Assembly (NCBI GenBank): GCA_036674765.1
Contig: JARVKI010000024.1
Location: 372,001-436,000, forward strand
DNA from: Seiridium cupressi
Taxonomy: Eukaryota; Ascomycota; Sordariomycetes; Amphisphaeriales; Sporocadaceae
Direction of reading: 5' to 3'
DNA length: 64,000 bases
The position numbers and the translations under genes are program-made. Under the pieces are notes generated by a model. The model saw only the letters and a list, made by a program, of their open reading frames with translations, was not told the DNA's origin and ran no database searches. Shown one piece after another: positions 11,671-22,499 of this stretch. Position 1 is the stretch's first letter. Each line of letters opens with the position of its first letter.

Positions 11671-12689
11671 ATGTCGCAACACCAATATACTTACGCAGCC
11701 TCTCGGCCTCCTCCACTACCACCTCGCTGGTGGATGATTGGTGCCTTCTCCAGTTCTGCGAATCCAACTGAGGACTGGACCAAAATCTCTAACCTGGCCG
11801 AACGTCGGCGCATCCAGAATCGAATCGCTCAACGCAACTACTGTATGTCGCATAAAGAGCTTGGTTGCCAAATATGACGGAACTGATCTAGTGCACAGGC
11901 TAAAAGCTGAAAAGGCGATTGGAAGACTTGGAGAGACGCGCCGCTGCTTCCCATGAAGAACCTTTGGAATCAAAGACTACACAGATAGACGACAGCGTAT
12001 CTGAATCGTTACCAGAAGCAGTCGACCGGCGGGTATTATCAATAGTAATCAGGCTGGCTAAGGTGGCTGCGTCTTCAATAGTCCGACCCACATCAGCTTT
12101 GACTGCCCACTCGCACAAATCATTACAACAACCACTACGAGAGAACCGCAGAAAGGTCCTTCGTGTAGCTATCAACGGTCAGGAGGATGTGGCATGCCCG
12201 GATTCAGGTTCCCAAAAGAACATCATGGTTGAGTCTTGGGCCAAGCAAAACAGGCTGAGGATACGGCGTGGCAGGGAGGATCAAAGAATATTTGAACTGG
12301 GCAATGGAAATAAGATACGATCTGTTGGTCGTGTCCGAGCACGCGTCAGGCTCTTGGCGGGTGACCCCTACCCGCAAAAGGAGTGGTTCTACGTCTTCGC
12401 CAACTGTCCCGTACCACTCATCCTCGGGATGCCATTTCTCGAACGCAACGAGATCCTTACCAAGAACCGATCTTTGCTAGAGGATTGCCCCCTGGCGTAT
12501 AGCCAAATTGATTCTGTCTTCTGGATAGGTTCGGTCCGTAATCGACTCCGATGCTCTTTGGACTCGCACAAGGCTATAGCGGTGGCTGATACAGGTTCCG
12601 ACATCAACCTCATGTCTCTGGAATACGCCAAGCGAGAAGGATACCAGATCGATCGTCGTCGAGAATGTAGGCGCAGACCTATGCCGTGA
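11671..12689 (+). pseudogene. bZIP basic region joined to retropepsin-like domains, broken
   Basis: Exon 1 (ATG 11671 to 11842) encodes a fungal bZIP basic region ending in AERRRIQNRIAQRNY. A normal intron (11843-11898, 56 bp, GTATGT..CACAG) leads to exon 2, which would continue the basic region and linker (KLKRRLEDLERR). But the first full codon of exon 2 is TAA (11901-11903), where the family has a lysine, and the codon split by the intron reads Cys rather than Arg. Downstream, the frame stays open to 12689 and shows a retropepsin-like aspartic protease domain: an active-site DSG (VACPDSGSQKN) and a C-terminal LILGMPFLER. A second active-site motif follows (VADTGSDINLMS), but the frame stops soon after ECRRRPMP, before the rest of that domain. 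Two lesions point to a pseudogene. A retained start further downstream would lose the first active site. Confidence 0.72.
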
Positions 12690-12757
12690 TACTAATTGGT
12701 AATACGCACTATTGTGACCAATTGAAGACATGGCTACGCATACATGTAATGTCCGAT

Positions 12758-13165
12758 TTATTCCAGGCTTTTTGATGCTTGATCACGCTGGCGTTCCATT
12801 GCCTCATTCCACCCTTTCATGAACGATTCGACGATTGCGCGCACTATCAAGGCTGCAAATTCACCCGCCCACCCACCGACAAACCAGGATAACGATCTTC
12901 TCCTTGACTTATCCCTTTCAATTCTTTCTGTTTCCTCTTTGAGCCGTTCTTCCTCCCGTTTCTCGTGTTCTTGCTGGAGCTGCTCCAGCCGGCGTTCGGA
13001 GGCTTCGACGTTCCCCTCGACACGCCCGCTAGCCCAAGCAAAATCCCAAGCCAGCTTGGCCCCGGTCCAAAAAGCAACAATGATAGCAACGATGGCCATA
13101 ATAGTGCCGGTTTTGGCGTCGATTGGAATTGCCATTGCCATTATAAGGCCTTGAATGTCCATCAT
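12758..13165 (-). CDS. Small membrane protein with charged coiled coil
   Basis: Single exon, 135 aa, ATG at 13165. I do not recognise a family. An N-terminal hydrophobic stretch (TGTIMAIVAIIVAFWTGAKL, about residues 19-38) could be one membrane anchor. It is followed by a strongly charged heptad-like helix rich in Glu, Arg and Gln (about residues 50-90) and then a second, weaker hydrophobic helix (GWAGEFAALIVRAIVESF). The opposite strand is also open over this stretch, as expected from the biased codons, but its product lacks structure. Short, single-anchor coiled-coil proteins are common in fungi next to variable genes. It could be a real small gene; the absence of a recognised family keeps confidence moderate. 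Confidence 0.5.
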   Translation of the reverse strand: MMDIQGLIMAMAIPIDAKTGTIMAIVAIIVAFWTGAKLAWDFAWASGRVEGNVEASERRLEQLQQEHEKREEERLKEETERIERDKSRRRSLSWFVGGWAGEFAALIVRAIVESFMKGWNEAMERQRDQASKSLE

Positions 13166-14406
13166 TGTATTGCTACTACTGATGCATTGTTAGTAAGCAG
13201 TGATGAGAATAATTTGATGACTCATAAAACTTACATTTTGGTGTCCTCTGTGAATTAAGATGTAATCAAATGATGATACTTGACTGCTCCCGTTGTATGG
13301 AATGCAGGTCTTACTGGTACATTTGAAAACTGCGTCGCGTTTGGTGCGGATGGTGTTGACTTTCCGAAGGCTTGGCTTGTAGCGATTTGCGTGGCTTTGA
13401 GATGGTGTTGGGTAGGTAGGCCGTTGAGTCTTTACCAGAACCTCCAGCCGGAAGACTGTGGTAGATTTATATCAACGATAGATAGTCTATTTCCTTCGGA
13501 AACTGCTTCGACCTATTAGCACATGTGCTGTACCGGGGAACTGCGAAGGTTTGTTCCTTAGTGAGCATGATTTGAATAAAATGCAATAAAATTTATCTCG
13601 TCAGGTGCAAGCGCATTTAAGTCGTTCCTGAGTATATTTTGTAATCACCATGCAGTCTCACAATTCGCAAGGTCATATTTCCATAGGTGCGACGGACTTG
13701 AAATCAACAACTTTGCAATATGGACACAACATATTCCCCAAGCGCGTGGAAACGACACAGGGTCAACTGTAAGGTGTGTTGCCGACTAGACTCGGCGAGA
13801 ACGGTGCGATGATTGCGCGCATTGAGGGGATATGTACAATTTGCTGGTTGTTGCGCATATTTTGAATTTATTTTTCGCCCTTCCTAGACAAACTACTTTC
13901 TGCCCACGGCTACTACAAACTTGAAACTACTGATTTCCCAACAGTAACAGCGAAAGGGCAGACGTATAATGATAAATAACATTGCCAGGCAATAATTACC
14001 TTGAAGAACAGGGAAACTAGGGTCGTATATTCATTCTCAAAGATAGAAAGGAAATCCTATATTATTCGACAATGTGGGAAAACCTACATCTAATAGCATT
14101 TGTCCCTCTGGGATCCCAACCCCTGTACTTGGCTGGCTAACTCAGCTGGCTGACGACTGTCGCAATGCATTAATTTCACTAGAATTTGCGCACTAATGAA
14201 GCAGGCTGCCTGCTGTAAGCATCATTCTGGCGACGGAAGTTCGATGTGATCCCTAACCATCATCCATCCGCTGCCATCACGTAAGATTAAAGAATTTTGT
14301 GTTTATTAAATTTGTTAAAGGGTATCATAATATGCGACGGCAGGTCTGGAGCACCAAACTCAGTGAAGAGAGACTGCAGCTTTGATCCACCTTTACGAGC
14401 GGGCCA
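13166..14406. other. Intergenic
   Basis: 1.24 kb, AT-richer than its surroundings from about 13,560 on. No gene supported. An open frame at 13280-13519 has no domain. It holds the promoter of the small coiled-coil protein and the 3' end of the secreted protein gene. Confidence 0.5.
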
Positions 14407-14937
14407 CTAACAGTTTGCTAGCACGTCCTGCCCAGCGGCGATGGCGTCCTGGAGCGAAGTCTGCGCGGTTGCTAAAGCAGGGTCGGTCCTATATTACACA
14501 TCAGCAAAGTCAAAGGTACGACATGGAAATTGAGCGGACTTACGCATCACCGCCCGCCAGTGCAGTACTTGTCGCATTCAGACCAGCTTCAACAGCATTC
14601 CGTCCGTCTGCTGAGGGAGCCGCGCCGGAGAAGATGGATTTCGCGACGTCGGCAACACCCCCCTGCGCCTGCTTTACACCCGCGGCAGCGGCCGTCTGAA
14701 CGGTAGGGTCTTGGATATCGCCAACAGCCTTGTTCGTGTCACCGATAGCCTTGACGATCTGCAGACGTGCGACATTGCAAGATATGGCGGACTGACGGGA
14801 CCCTATGCTGGCTAGATAGATTGTCAGCAGGTGCTTGATAAAGATGCCAGTTTAGTGGGACAGGGCCTCTCACCTGCTCCGGCCAAAGTTGCGCTGACAG
14901 CAAGGAGGGTGGCAACAAAGAGTTGTGGAAAGTACAT
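14407..14937 (-). CDS. Small secreted alpha-helical protein
   Basis: Three exons on the minus strand: 14937-14874, 14811-14544 and 14488-14407, giving 137 aa. Both introns (62 and 55 bp) have clean GT..AG ends and only this joining keeps the frame. The N-terminus is a textbook signal peptide (MYFPQLFVATLLAVSATLAG). The mature part is Ala-rich and helical, with one Cys near each end (SAISCNVARL and the final ANC), which could form one disulphide. Repeated motifs such as GDTNKAVGDI, NATSTALAGG and AQTSLQDAIAAG suggest helical packing like that of fungal cell-surface or hydrophobic-surface-binding proteins. I recall similar small secreted proteins in Aspergillus, but no enzymatic function. Likely extracellular or cell-wall associated. 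Confidence 0.8.
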
Positions 14938-17497
14938 ATTGGCGGATGTTATATGGGTTGATGATTGAGGAATGATTAATTGTCAGACGCCAGGTCTTGA
15001 TTATAATATTATGAACAATTTGAACGTAGGCCAGCCAGGGCAGAGGAGCGAACAAAGCGTTGAGATATGAGATGGCAAGTTGGACAGGTGTCAAATGCCG
15101 AGATGAAATCGTCAGAAGCAGGCTATACTTATATGTTATTGTCCCTGAAGTCATCTGTAGTCAGTGGTCGAGCTTCGTGAGGCTGTGTATTCGAGAAGCT
15201 GTTTCGAACATCGAACGAACAAGGGTGTTTAAAGCCCCTGTAGCGCGATGCGAATACCGTGTGGGGAACAGCTGCCGTTGAACTGCCCCGGCGTGCATCG
15301 TTTTGGGGAGAAACCGCCGAGAACTCAGACAGGCAAGGGCGTGAAGCACGATGAGACATCCTTACTGGCTATGCTTTCAAACGGCTGCAGTATGATCTGC
15401 GAGCCGAGACTGGTCTACTGCAACTTTGACCGAGGAGAATCTCCATAAGAACTTCTATCAAGTATGGAGTTTTCCCATTATGGCCATCACCGTGATATCA
15501 CGCACGTTGTCTTCCCGGTAAAAGTGTTACAACGATGCCGTCTCTCCACTTGCAAAGAGGATTAAGGTTAAAATGCCGTGGTCAGGAGCAAGACCAGGAC
15601 CTGGCACATCTTGCTTGCATGAATGAGATCGCCTGCAGTGTTTGACGAATTTCCTTCCCTTCTGGTGTTTTGCCAAAACCCACGCCAATGATGGTTGCAT
15701 GTGCCGGATTGGATTCGTCGAGACCTAACAAAATCTTGCAATGAGAACCACGGAGCTTTTCATGGCCAGATCCATTCACCAAAAACGAGCCTCATTATTC
15801 CTCGAGACCCACCCAGGGCCGTGAATCTGTCAGCTGTATTGCTACTTTACACAACTGAAGCTCAGACAAAAGCAAAAATCGTTGGTTCAGCCTCCATTCA
15901 AATTCCCAAGAAAGGAATATCGTTACGAGCAGGAGCAAACCGATTGATATTCCCACTCCTTAACATCAAGTTGGAGGATATTCGCCATAGCCAAAGTAAA
16001 GTCGTATCTCAAAACTAGCCTCATCCTCGCAGTCCGTGGGAATGACTCGAATTGAAAGGCATTGCTTTCCTCGTGGGCTTGCTATGCCAGCCATGAGGCA
16101 GTGTTAGTACTATAGAAGTATTTGGGGCAAACATTCAAGGTATTCAAACGAGAAGATGGCAAGATGAAGTATTGTAATATCCTGAGAAATCGCAAGATCT
16201 GTCCTCGCGCAAAGTGGTGAGGTATTTATCTTGGGCTCCGTCTCAATACGGATGCTCCATCGAAGCACGCTGGCATATCGAGTGCCAGTCCATCTCGGCC
16301 GAAGCATCATTTGATGCTAGAATGTGAATCATCCGTTGTTCATTAGAAGCCATCCTTGTCAATTGCGACGATTCCGAGCTGTTGTCTCAAAGCCTCAATC
16401 AAGCAGGGCTTGCTGGTCCTCTGTACCTGAGTGTGCCATTCTGTTGGACCCAAATTCGACATGCAAGCTTGCTCATGGTGGTACTTCGTCGCAGTGCAGA
16501 GACCATTCCGGCCCATGGATGAGCCTCCTCCGGCTTACAAGACCATCCAGTGGGCGCAATTCGGAAAAGTTGTGGTGGACTGTCGGCCTATGGGGATTGG
16601 TCCTCACCCGTGCTCCTTGTCGTTAGTCAACAATGGTTTACACTGAGGAAGGCTGCGCCATATGGCTGAGAAAACATCCACCAACCGGACACTATCTTTG
16701 CGACGTGAAGTGTTCAGGTCGTCGCAAGCCCGCGAGCTGCGAAATGCAAAGAGCTTGGTGCGCAATCTCGCAAACTCGCCGGGGGGAATCGCCGCTTATT
16801 GAAATCAGTCAGTAGCGGCATGTTCCCTGCCAAGGCTGGGGAAACTCAAAGCGTGGGCCTCTGTGGCTTCTTCCACACAGGTAAGGTACATAACGTGCGA
16901 GCTATTTGCCGTCAGTCTAGCGAGTCACAACCATGGCTTTGCTCCTGCTGAATTCGCTCTTACGAATCAACGCTCCTCCCGCATCCTGACAAGCTGAAAA
17001 GCCACCACTTAATGGGTACGAACCGCGAAGCTCGGTTGAATATAGCATCGGGTCTCAGAACAGCGACTCAAGCCGTTGTCATTCAATGGCGCAGGGATCT
17101 AAACTTTAATAACGACCCCGGCGAAGGCTTTTCGTTTCATGTTTCCTCACTGCTCCATAGACGCGTGTCCAAACATACAAATTTACGAATTGCTCTGACC
17201 CCATTGGAGCAGTCGGCCACAAACGTCACTTTCCTCTGTGAAGAGCCTCACTTCCGCGCAACTTGCTAGTAGAAGTTGGGCATAAGTCGCCCGGCAATTG
17301 ATTGATCGGACGTGGAAGCCCCGGGCCTTTATCCACTCCTAAATGCAGATCGCATGCTTGACCCTGAGCCGTTCGTATCGCAGCTCGTGCATTCTCATTT
17401 GGCCCCGAACCTCTAGAACATAAATACTCCTACGCCAAACTAAGCTCGCCGTTGAAGATGTCTTTCGGCATCATTTGGTCTTCATCACTACTTCACA
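14938..17497. other. Long intergenic region
   Basis: 2.56 kb between divergent genes. No gene supported. A minus-strand frame at 15782-15582 reads like coding sequence in part (KILLGLDESNPAHATIIGVG), but has no ATG, no domain I know and no clear exon partners, so it may be a relic or chance. Other frames (16324-16646, 17012-17269) overlap one another without homology. Confidence 0.45.
17420..17426 (+). promoter_or_regulatory. TATA-like box of the lactonase gene
   Basis: ATAAATA lies 78 bp before the ATG at 17498 and is followed by a pyrimidine-rich leader. A plausible core promoter; no other support. Confidence 0.35.
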
Positions 17498-18731
17498 ATG
17501 CGCTCAGTTCTTTTGTTCGCGGCCAGTGCCGCGCCTGCGCTGGCTGACACTCATTACTTCTTTTCGGGATTTTTCTCCGGCTCTACCATTGTGGGTGTAG
17601 AGTTTGATGACGCCGCATCGACGCTTACACTGGTCAACAACATCACCACCAGTGCAAGCTCTGGCTCCAAATGGATCGCTATCGATGTGAGCTGGCTCAA
17701 TAGTCGTTGAGGCCTCCATATCGCTGACCTTGTCCATAGGCCCAGAAGACAAACCTCTACGTGGGAACAACCGGTGCTTTCCAGAGTTATGCCATCACGG
17801 ATGATTTGAGTCTGACATATGAGACCAATGTCACTTTGTCTTCTGACTGTAGGTGACTGGGTGGGGGAATTCTTGTGCTTCATCACTAACGTGCTCAGGC
17901 TCCAACGCAAACTTCATCACTACTTCCAATACACCACCATATACGGTATTTGGTACAGCCTATGGTGGTGGTTGCCCGACCATGGCAATCTCGGTGGACG
18001 AGACCGGAACTCTGCAGACGTCGTTCGCAAATGCCACGTACAATAGTGCAGGAGGAATTCATGGGACTGCACTAAGCCCGAACAATGATTTCATTTACTC
18101 TGCCGACGACACGGGCAATGCCGTCTGGGTTCACTCCTACGACAACGTGACCGGAACCATTGAGGAAGTCCAGTACCTCTCCGCTGCCGACGATTCCGAT
18201 CCACGACATGTCACCGTCCACCCTAACGGCCAATGGGTGTACTTCGTTTACGAAGCTGCAAGCTCTGTCGCAGCCTACCAACGCGACGAGACTACTGGGG
18301 AATTGACATTCACCAACACTACGTACTCTCTGCTCCCGACTGGATTCACCAACTCGTCTTCGTACTGGGCCGATGAAGTCCTCATCTCCATTCCAAGCAG
18401 CAACAGCAGCGCTTTGTCGCCTAAGTACCTCCTAGCAGCAACTCGCTCGCGCACAACGGGTGTGCCGGGTTACGTCTCAGCATTTTCCTTGGACAGCGAG
18501 TCCGGTGCTATTACTGAGCAGTTATTCTTGACCCCTACTACCAACAGCGGTGGGTCCGCAAATGCAGTATCACCGGCTCCATTCAACGAGGATTACTTTG
18601 CTATCACCGATAGCGGATCAAACTTCCTTGAGATGTGGAAGATTGACACGAGTGGCGAGGAGACGACGGCTGCGCCTGTGGCACACTTGGGTCTTGCATC
18701 AGGCCCCGCGAACATTGTTTGGTATAGCTGA
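17498..18731 (+). CDS. Secreted seven-bladed beta-propeller lactonase (carboxymuconate cyclase/6-phosphogluconolactonase-like)
   Basis: Three exons: 17498-17686, 17740-17848 and 17899-18731, 376 aa. The introns are 53 and 50 bp. The N-terminus MRSVLLFAASAAPALA is a signal peptide. The body matches the fungal 3-carboxy-cis,cis-muconate lactonising enzyme family (lactonase propeller, PF10282-type), with blade motifs such as GGIHGTALSPNNDFIYSADD, DPRHVTVHPNGQWVYFVYE and SAFSLDSESGAI. Cytosolic members close the lactone ring in the protocatechuate branch of aromatic breakdown. This copy is predicted to be secreted and has many N-glycosylation sites (NNIT, NVTL, NATY, NVTG, NTTY), so its substrate may differ. 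The C-terminus GPANIVWYS is typical of the family. Neighbours give no pathway context. Confidence 0.87.
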
Positions 18732-19484
18732 GCAAAACTGCTGGTGGCCTCGTGTTAAAATTAGTCAAGCTTGAAAGCAATAGAAATGGTTATCTTGCAC
18801 GAGAGTTCATTTGGGCGGGGGGATTCGCGTATAAGGCACAGTTGCACGGTATACGCTACCCTACTTGAAACATTGCAGTGTACCATAGCCGTCCAATAGA
18901 AAATTGCACAATTCTGTAAGAGTCTGATCTGGAGATCTGAAGGCGAAGGGATTGTGATCGCATTGATCATTCTCGCGTCAGTGACGAGTTTCATAGCCAA
19001 GTATATAGGGACTTGTCTTTTGGACTACAAAACCCAGCCGTGAGGCCGTCACGACGCCTGTGATCACCCTTTAGGAGCTTACATAGTGCAAAGCCTAGAA
19101 TTCTTGGTTTTGCCGACACTGAGAACAAGATTGGTAGCGGGAATGGTATGGCATTAATCATCTCTCATTCGATAGGTCGATATGTCGATGCACTGATTAT
19201 GATATAAGAATGGTAGATGTGATTAGAAAAACACCAAGAGGCTCGAAGTATACCCGAAGCATCTCCCAAATCTCGATGATCATTGGCTCATTATTCCGAC
19301 ATATTTTGGTACACAATAAGCTATTAGATGGCGGGTCGTGTGGCCTGCTGCTTTTTAACCAATCAGCTCGGTACGCCTATATCTCCGCATGCCCTTATCC
19401 CCTTGCCGATGCTGTTCTCGTTGATCCTACCTCCCGTTCTACAATCAGAGACAAATCGCCAGGCTTCACCTGTTAATATCAGAT
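18732..19484. other. Intergenic with a CCAAT box
   Basis: 753 bp. No gene. A CCAAT motif at 19359-19363 lies about 125 bp before the thioesterase ATG and extends to CCAATCA, the form bound by the fungal CCAAT-binding complex. Function not shown. Confidence 0.45.
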
Positions 19485-20051
19485 ATGGCCAACCAAGATG
19501 AAATCATCTCCAGAAGCCTATCACACTTTCTCGCCATCTCATGGTGCGCAAAGCGATTGAAGGACACTCGCAACCAGGCCATCCACCCACCAGGTCGTAC
19601 TCCAGACAACCGCGGGGAGGAAGAGCTATGGTCCAAGACGTCCAACACCCTCGAGACATTCCCCGCGTTTATTGCCTTTTATCGCAAACCCATCAAGGAC
19701 TCAGAACGGGTGAACGAGGTCTCCGCATTCGTTTCTACGAACCATAGCATCCAAGGCTTCCCCGGGATGATACATGGTGGTATAGTGGCCACTCTGCTTG
19801 ACGGCATCGCCGGTCTGGTTCCAGGCGTCAACCAGCAGCGTGGATTGTTCTCGTTGACGCGCTTCGTCATTGCCTTTTTGAATACTACGTACATGCGACC
19901 TGTGCCAGTTCCGAGTACTTTGCTCCTTACCGCTCGCTTGGTGAAGCACGAGGGGCGAAAGCTCCTCGTCGAGGCCACCATTGAGGACGATCAGGGCACC
20001 GTAGTGTCTAAAGCAGAGGTTCTGTTCGTCGAAACCAAGTCACAGTTGTAA
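19485..20051 (+). CDS. Hotdog-fold thioesterase (PaaI/4HBT type)
   Basis: Intronless, 188 aa, first ATG. Likely hydrolyses an acyl-CoA thioester to the free acid and CoA. The hotdog signature is clear: GFPGMIHGGIVATLLDGIAG, where the HGG turn and the acidic residue on the following long helix are catalytic or structural in the PaaI-like group. Later strands (TTYMRPVPVPSTLLLTARLV, KLLVEATIEDDQGTVVSKAE) complete the fold. The roughly 90 residues before the domain are more basic and could hold a targeting signal, though none is obvious. Length fits fungal stand-alone thioesterases, some of which sit in secondary-metabolite or fatty-acid contexts. The acyl substrate cannot be inferred. Confidence 0.85.
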   Translation: MANQDEIISRSLSHFLAISWCAKRLKDTRNQAIHPPGRTPDNRGEEELWSKTSNTLETFPAFIAFYRKPIKDSERVNEVSAFVSTNHSIQGFPGMIHGGIVATLLDGIAGLVPGVNQQRGLFSLTRFVIAFLNTTYMRPVPVPSTLLLTARLVKHEGRKLLVEATIEDDQGTVVSKAEVLFVETKSQL

Positions 20052-20110
20052 TTCTAAGGCCGCCACAGTTTGAAAAGGGAAACATAATCAAGAGATGTGG
20101 AGATTGAAGG

Positions 20111-20638
20111 CTAGGACATTTTTAATCCCAGATTAGTAATACTATTTCCGATTTCGTTTGACATCTCTATGACAAAATTAACCACGACGACGGGATGTAC
20201 GTTATTCTTCACATAGAAGTGAGATGCGTCGTACGATGTTGCCGACCAGTCGCAGTTGGCTTCCCGAAGTCGAGCGTAGCACTGATCCGGCACTGTCGTA
20301 AAATACTCGGTGGCATCATGAGAACTCAACTCCAACGGGCAGGTGTCGAATTGGAAGTTCCAAACGAGCATCACCACAATAATTCGTAATTCCATGTACG
20401 CAAGTCGTCGCGCAGCACAGCCTCTGGGGCCAGCTCTTAGTGTGAGAGCTGGCCCGGAATGTGGATCGAGTTCGAAGGCACCGAATGACAGATCTTCATG
20501 GTCAAGTTCGGCATCACCAATTTTGGAGTCGGGTCGCGTATTGTCCTTCGGCTTCAACCATCTCCGAGGCTCAAAGTCGTCCATCATGTCTTCGTCCCAT
20601 GCACCGATACTCCCCTTGGCTGACTGGCACGTCGTACT
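20111..20638 (-). pseudogene. Cytochrome P450 C-terminal remnant
   Basis: The minus strand encodes only the last part of a P450. The ERR-triad region (DDFEPRRWLKP) is followed by the haem loop with its cysteine (AGPRGCAARRLAYMELR) and the closing helices and strand (IIVVMLVWNFQF ... QCYARLREAN). The haem signature is decayed: the Phe at the start and the Gly after Cys are replaced (AA). A possible intron acceptor lies upstream at about 20640 (TTACGCAG), but no I-helix or K-helix (ExxR) could be found in the next 900 bp on this strand. The terminal 40 or so residues beyond the family end run into a tail. I read this as a 5'-truncated, non-functional copy. Confidence 0.75.
20427..20455. repeat. 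Perfect 11-bp inverted repeat within P450 haem loop
   Basis: GGGCCAGCTCT and AGAGCTGGCCC flank a 7-nt loop. The hairpin covers the codons just before the haem cysteine of the P450 remnant. It is seen directly in the sequence; its origin is unknown. Confidence 0.8.
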
Positions 20639-22499
20639 GCGTAAGTCTTCATTTATGCCAGACTCAGCTTGATAATGCCATTCGAGGGTGTATCAATGAC
20701 TAGCTTGTGCTTTTGGTACCGTGTGGCCGAGAATCCATTTGATCGTAGCATCGGAGCCAAGATATTTTCACCAGAAAGTGTTGTGGACGTTCGATCGTAG
20801 ACGCAGTTGAACTTACAAGCTGCAATCTGTTTATTGTAGCCAAGCTGATCAAGTCTCGCTTTTAGCCTGTCAAGGCCACCACCCCAACTTTCTTTTGAGT
20901 CAGACTCTTCTATGATGCACTGAAGCTTTTTGCTCCTTACCGCTCCGGTGCATATGCATCTTCGCCGTTAGTGATTACCACTACATGTAGCCGCCCTCAT
21001 GCCGATAAACAGCAAACCAATTGCGTACCCTTGCAAAAGCGTGCAAATGCATTGCGATGGCCAACAGTCGGTGTCTCCACGCCTGACGCTTCTTTCCCGC
21101 GGCCTTCAGCCTGTGCCATGATACATATGATCTACAGCATGGTATGGTACCCTGTAGACTTGACTGCAATTGAAGCTTGACGTTCTGGGTGGAGCTGTAT
21201 CCACACAAAGATCCTGCCGATGCAAGGGGTACTGATCCGGCAACTGTCGGACTGCTCGCAGCGCTCCTGTTCTGTGAACATGGCGGACTTTCAAGCGATT
21301 AGGTATGGATATCGATGGCCTCCTTGCCTTTGGCTTCCCCTTGAACTTGCAAATGGATTCGGAATACCGATTCGTTATCCGCGGAAATGAGCCTCGTAGT
21401 AGTGAAACGCTCTGCCAGTTCGATTTGAGATAGCACCAGGAGAACAGCGAATGGTCGGCGTAGGTGTTGCATGAAAGATAGATGACAGGAGCGAGACGAA
21501 TGAGTTTCAGTTGTACGATATCTTCGCCTCCATGCATGATGGATCCAACCTCATAAGCCGCCCTCGGGAGCCTGCGCTCGTAGCTGATGCTGCTACCCGT
21601 ACATAACCTTGGCTCCTCCCAGGGTTCTCATCGAATGGACACACAATGGTGTTACGCCTATGTTATACTGTAGATAGCGGCCATATCCGACGATAATGTC
21701 TTGGTGAGAGACGAGGAGGTAATGAATCGCAATGTACCATGCTGCCGATAGGCCTATTCTGCTTGAGTTAATGAGGTGAGTGTCCTGAACACAAGGTGAG
21801 GTGCAGAATAATTTACCATTGTACTGATCACGGCTTCTCGAGTATCCGATATGATATTTAATGCGGGTTGAAGACCAAACTGATATGTGCAAGTTCATAT
21901 TATTGATCCCGGGATGAATCGACGTTCAGCTTACCGACGAATGGTCTCCATTGAGCCACTCCTGTTAGAGCTGGATGGAGCCAAAGTCAAACCAGACGCT
22001 CCACAAACTGGTAGAGTCAGGGCAGTAAATACAATTTCGCTTAGGTATCCTTGGTATGAAACTCAAAGTTGGGAAACTTCAATGGGGTCGTGGTAGGCCA
22101 CCTCTTGATTAATCCAATCATTTGAATTGGATATACTATTTCCTATAATGTATACCTTTTCGCATAAGAATTATGCGTATCTGACATCTTATTGCACGAA
22201 TGTGTGACACCAGCTCGTTCCACAAGTTTAGCACTGTGACAGTACTATTTGTCATCCCAGAAATGACAAAAAAAGAACATATGACACCGAGGATTCCCCA
22301 GTGGTTACCGACCTGAGTACTAATCCAGCCCTCTGAGGGTATTTGATAGTGGCACGCATTGTCTTTGCCATGCATTCTGAGTAGTGATGTTCTCTGCAAA
22401 TATTGATGCAGCGTCCTGTCGATAGATCAAGCATCACTCGACACTACGATCTGACCGCATTCAACTCCTACTTTCACAACCAACTATTGGTGGGATTTG
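20639..22499. other. Decayed or non-coding region next to P450 remnant
   Basis: 1.86 kb without an intact gene. On the minus strand, two short coding-like stretches stand out: one at about 20,850-20,960 (KARLDQLGYNKQIAA) preceded by VVITNGEDAYAPER in another frame, and a 143-codon frame at 21537-21106. I could not assign them. Stops and frame changes suggest debris. A short inverted repeat (ATCCAAT / ATTGGAT) lies near 22115-22133. Confidence 0.45.

Noticed and set aside
12819..13154. Plus-strand frame of 111 codons
   Set aside because: Ser-rich shadow of the Glu/Arg-rich coiled coil encoded on the other strand.
15582..15782. Minus-strand frame with protein-like text
   Set aside because: No ATG, no matching exons on either side and no family recognised; noted only in the intergenic entry.
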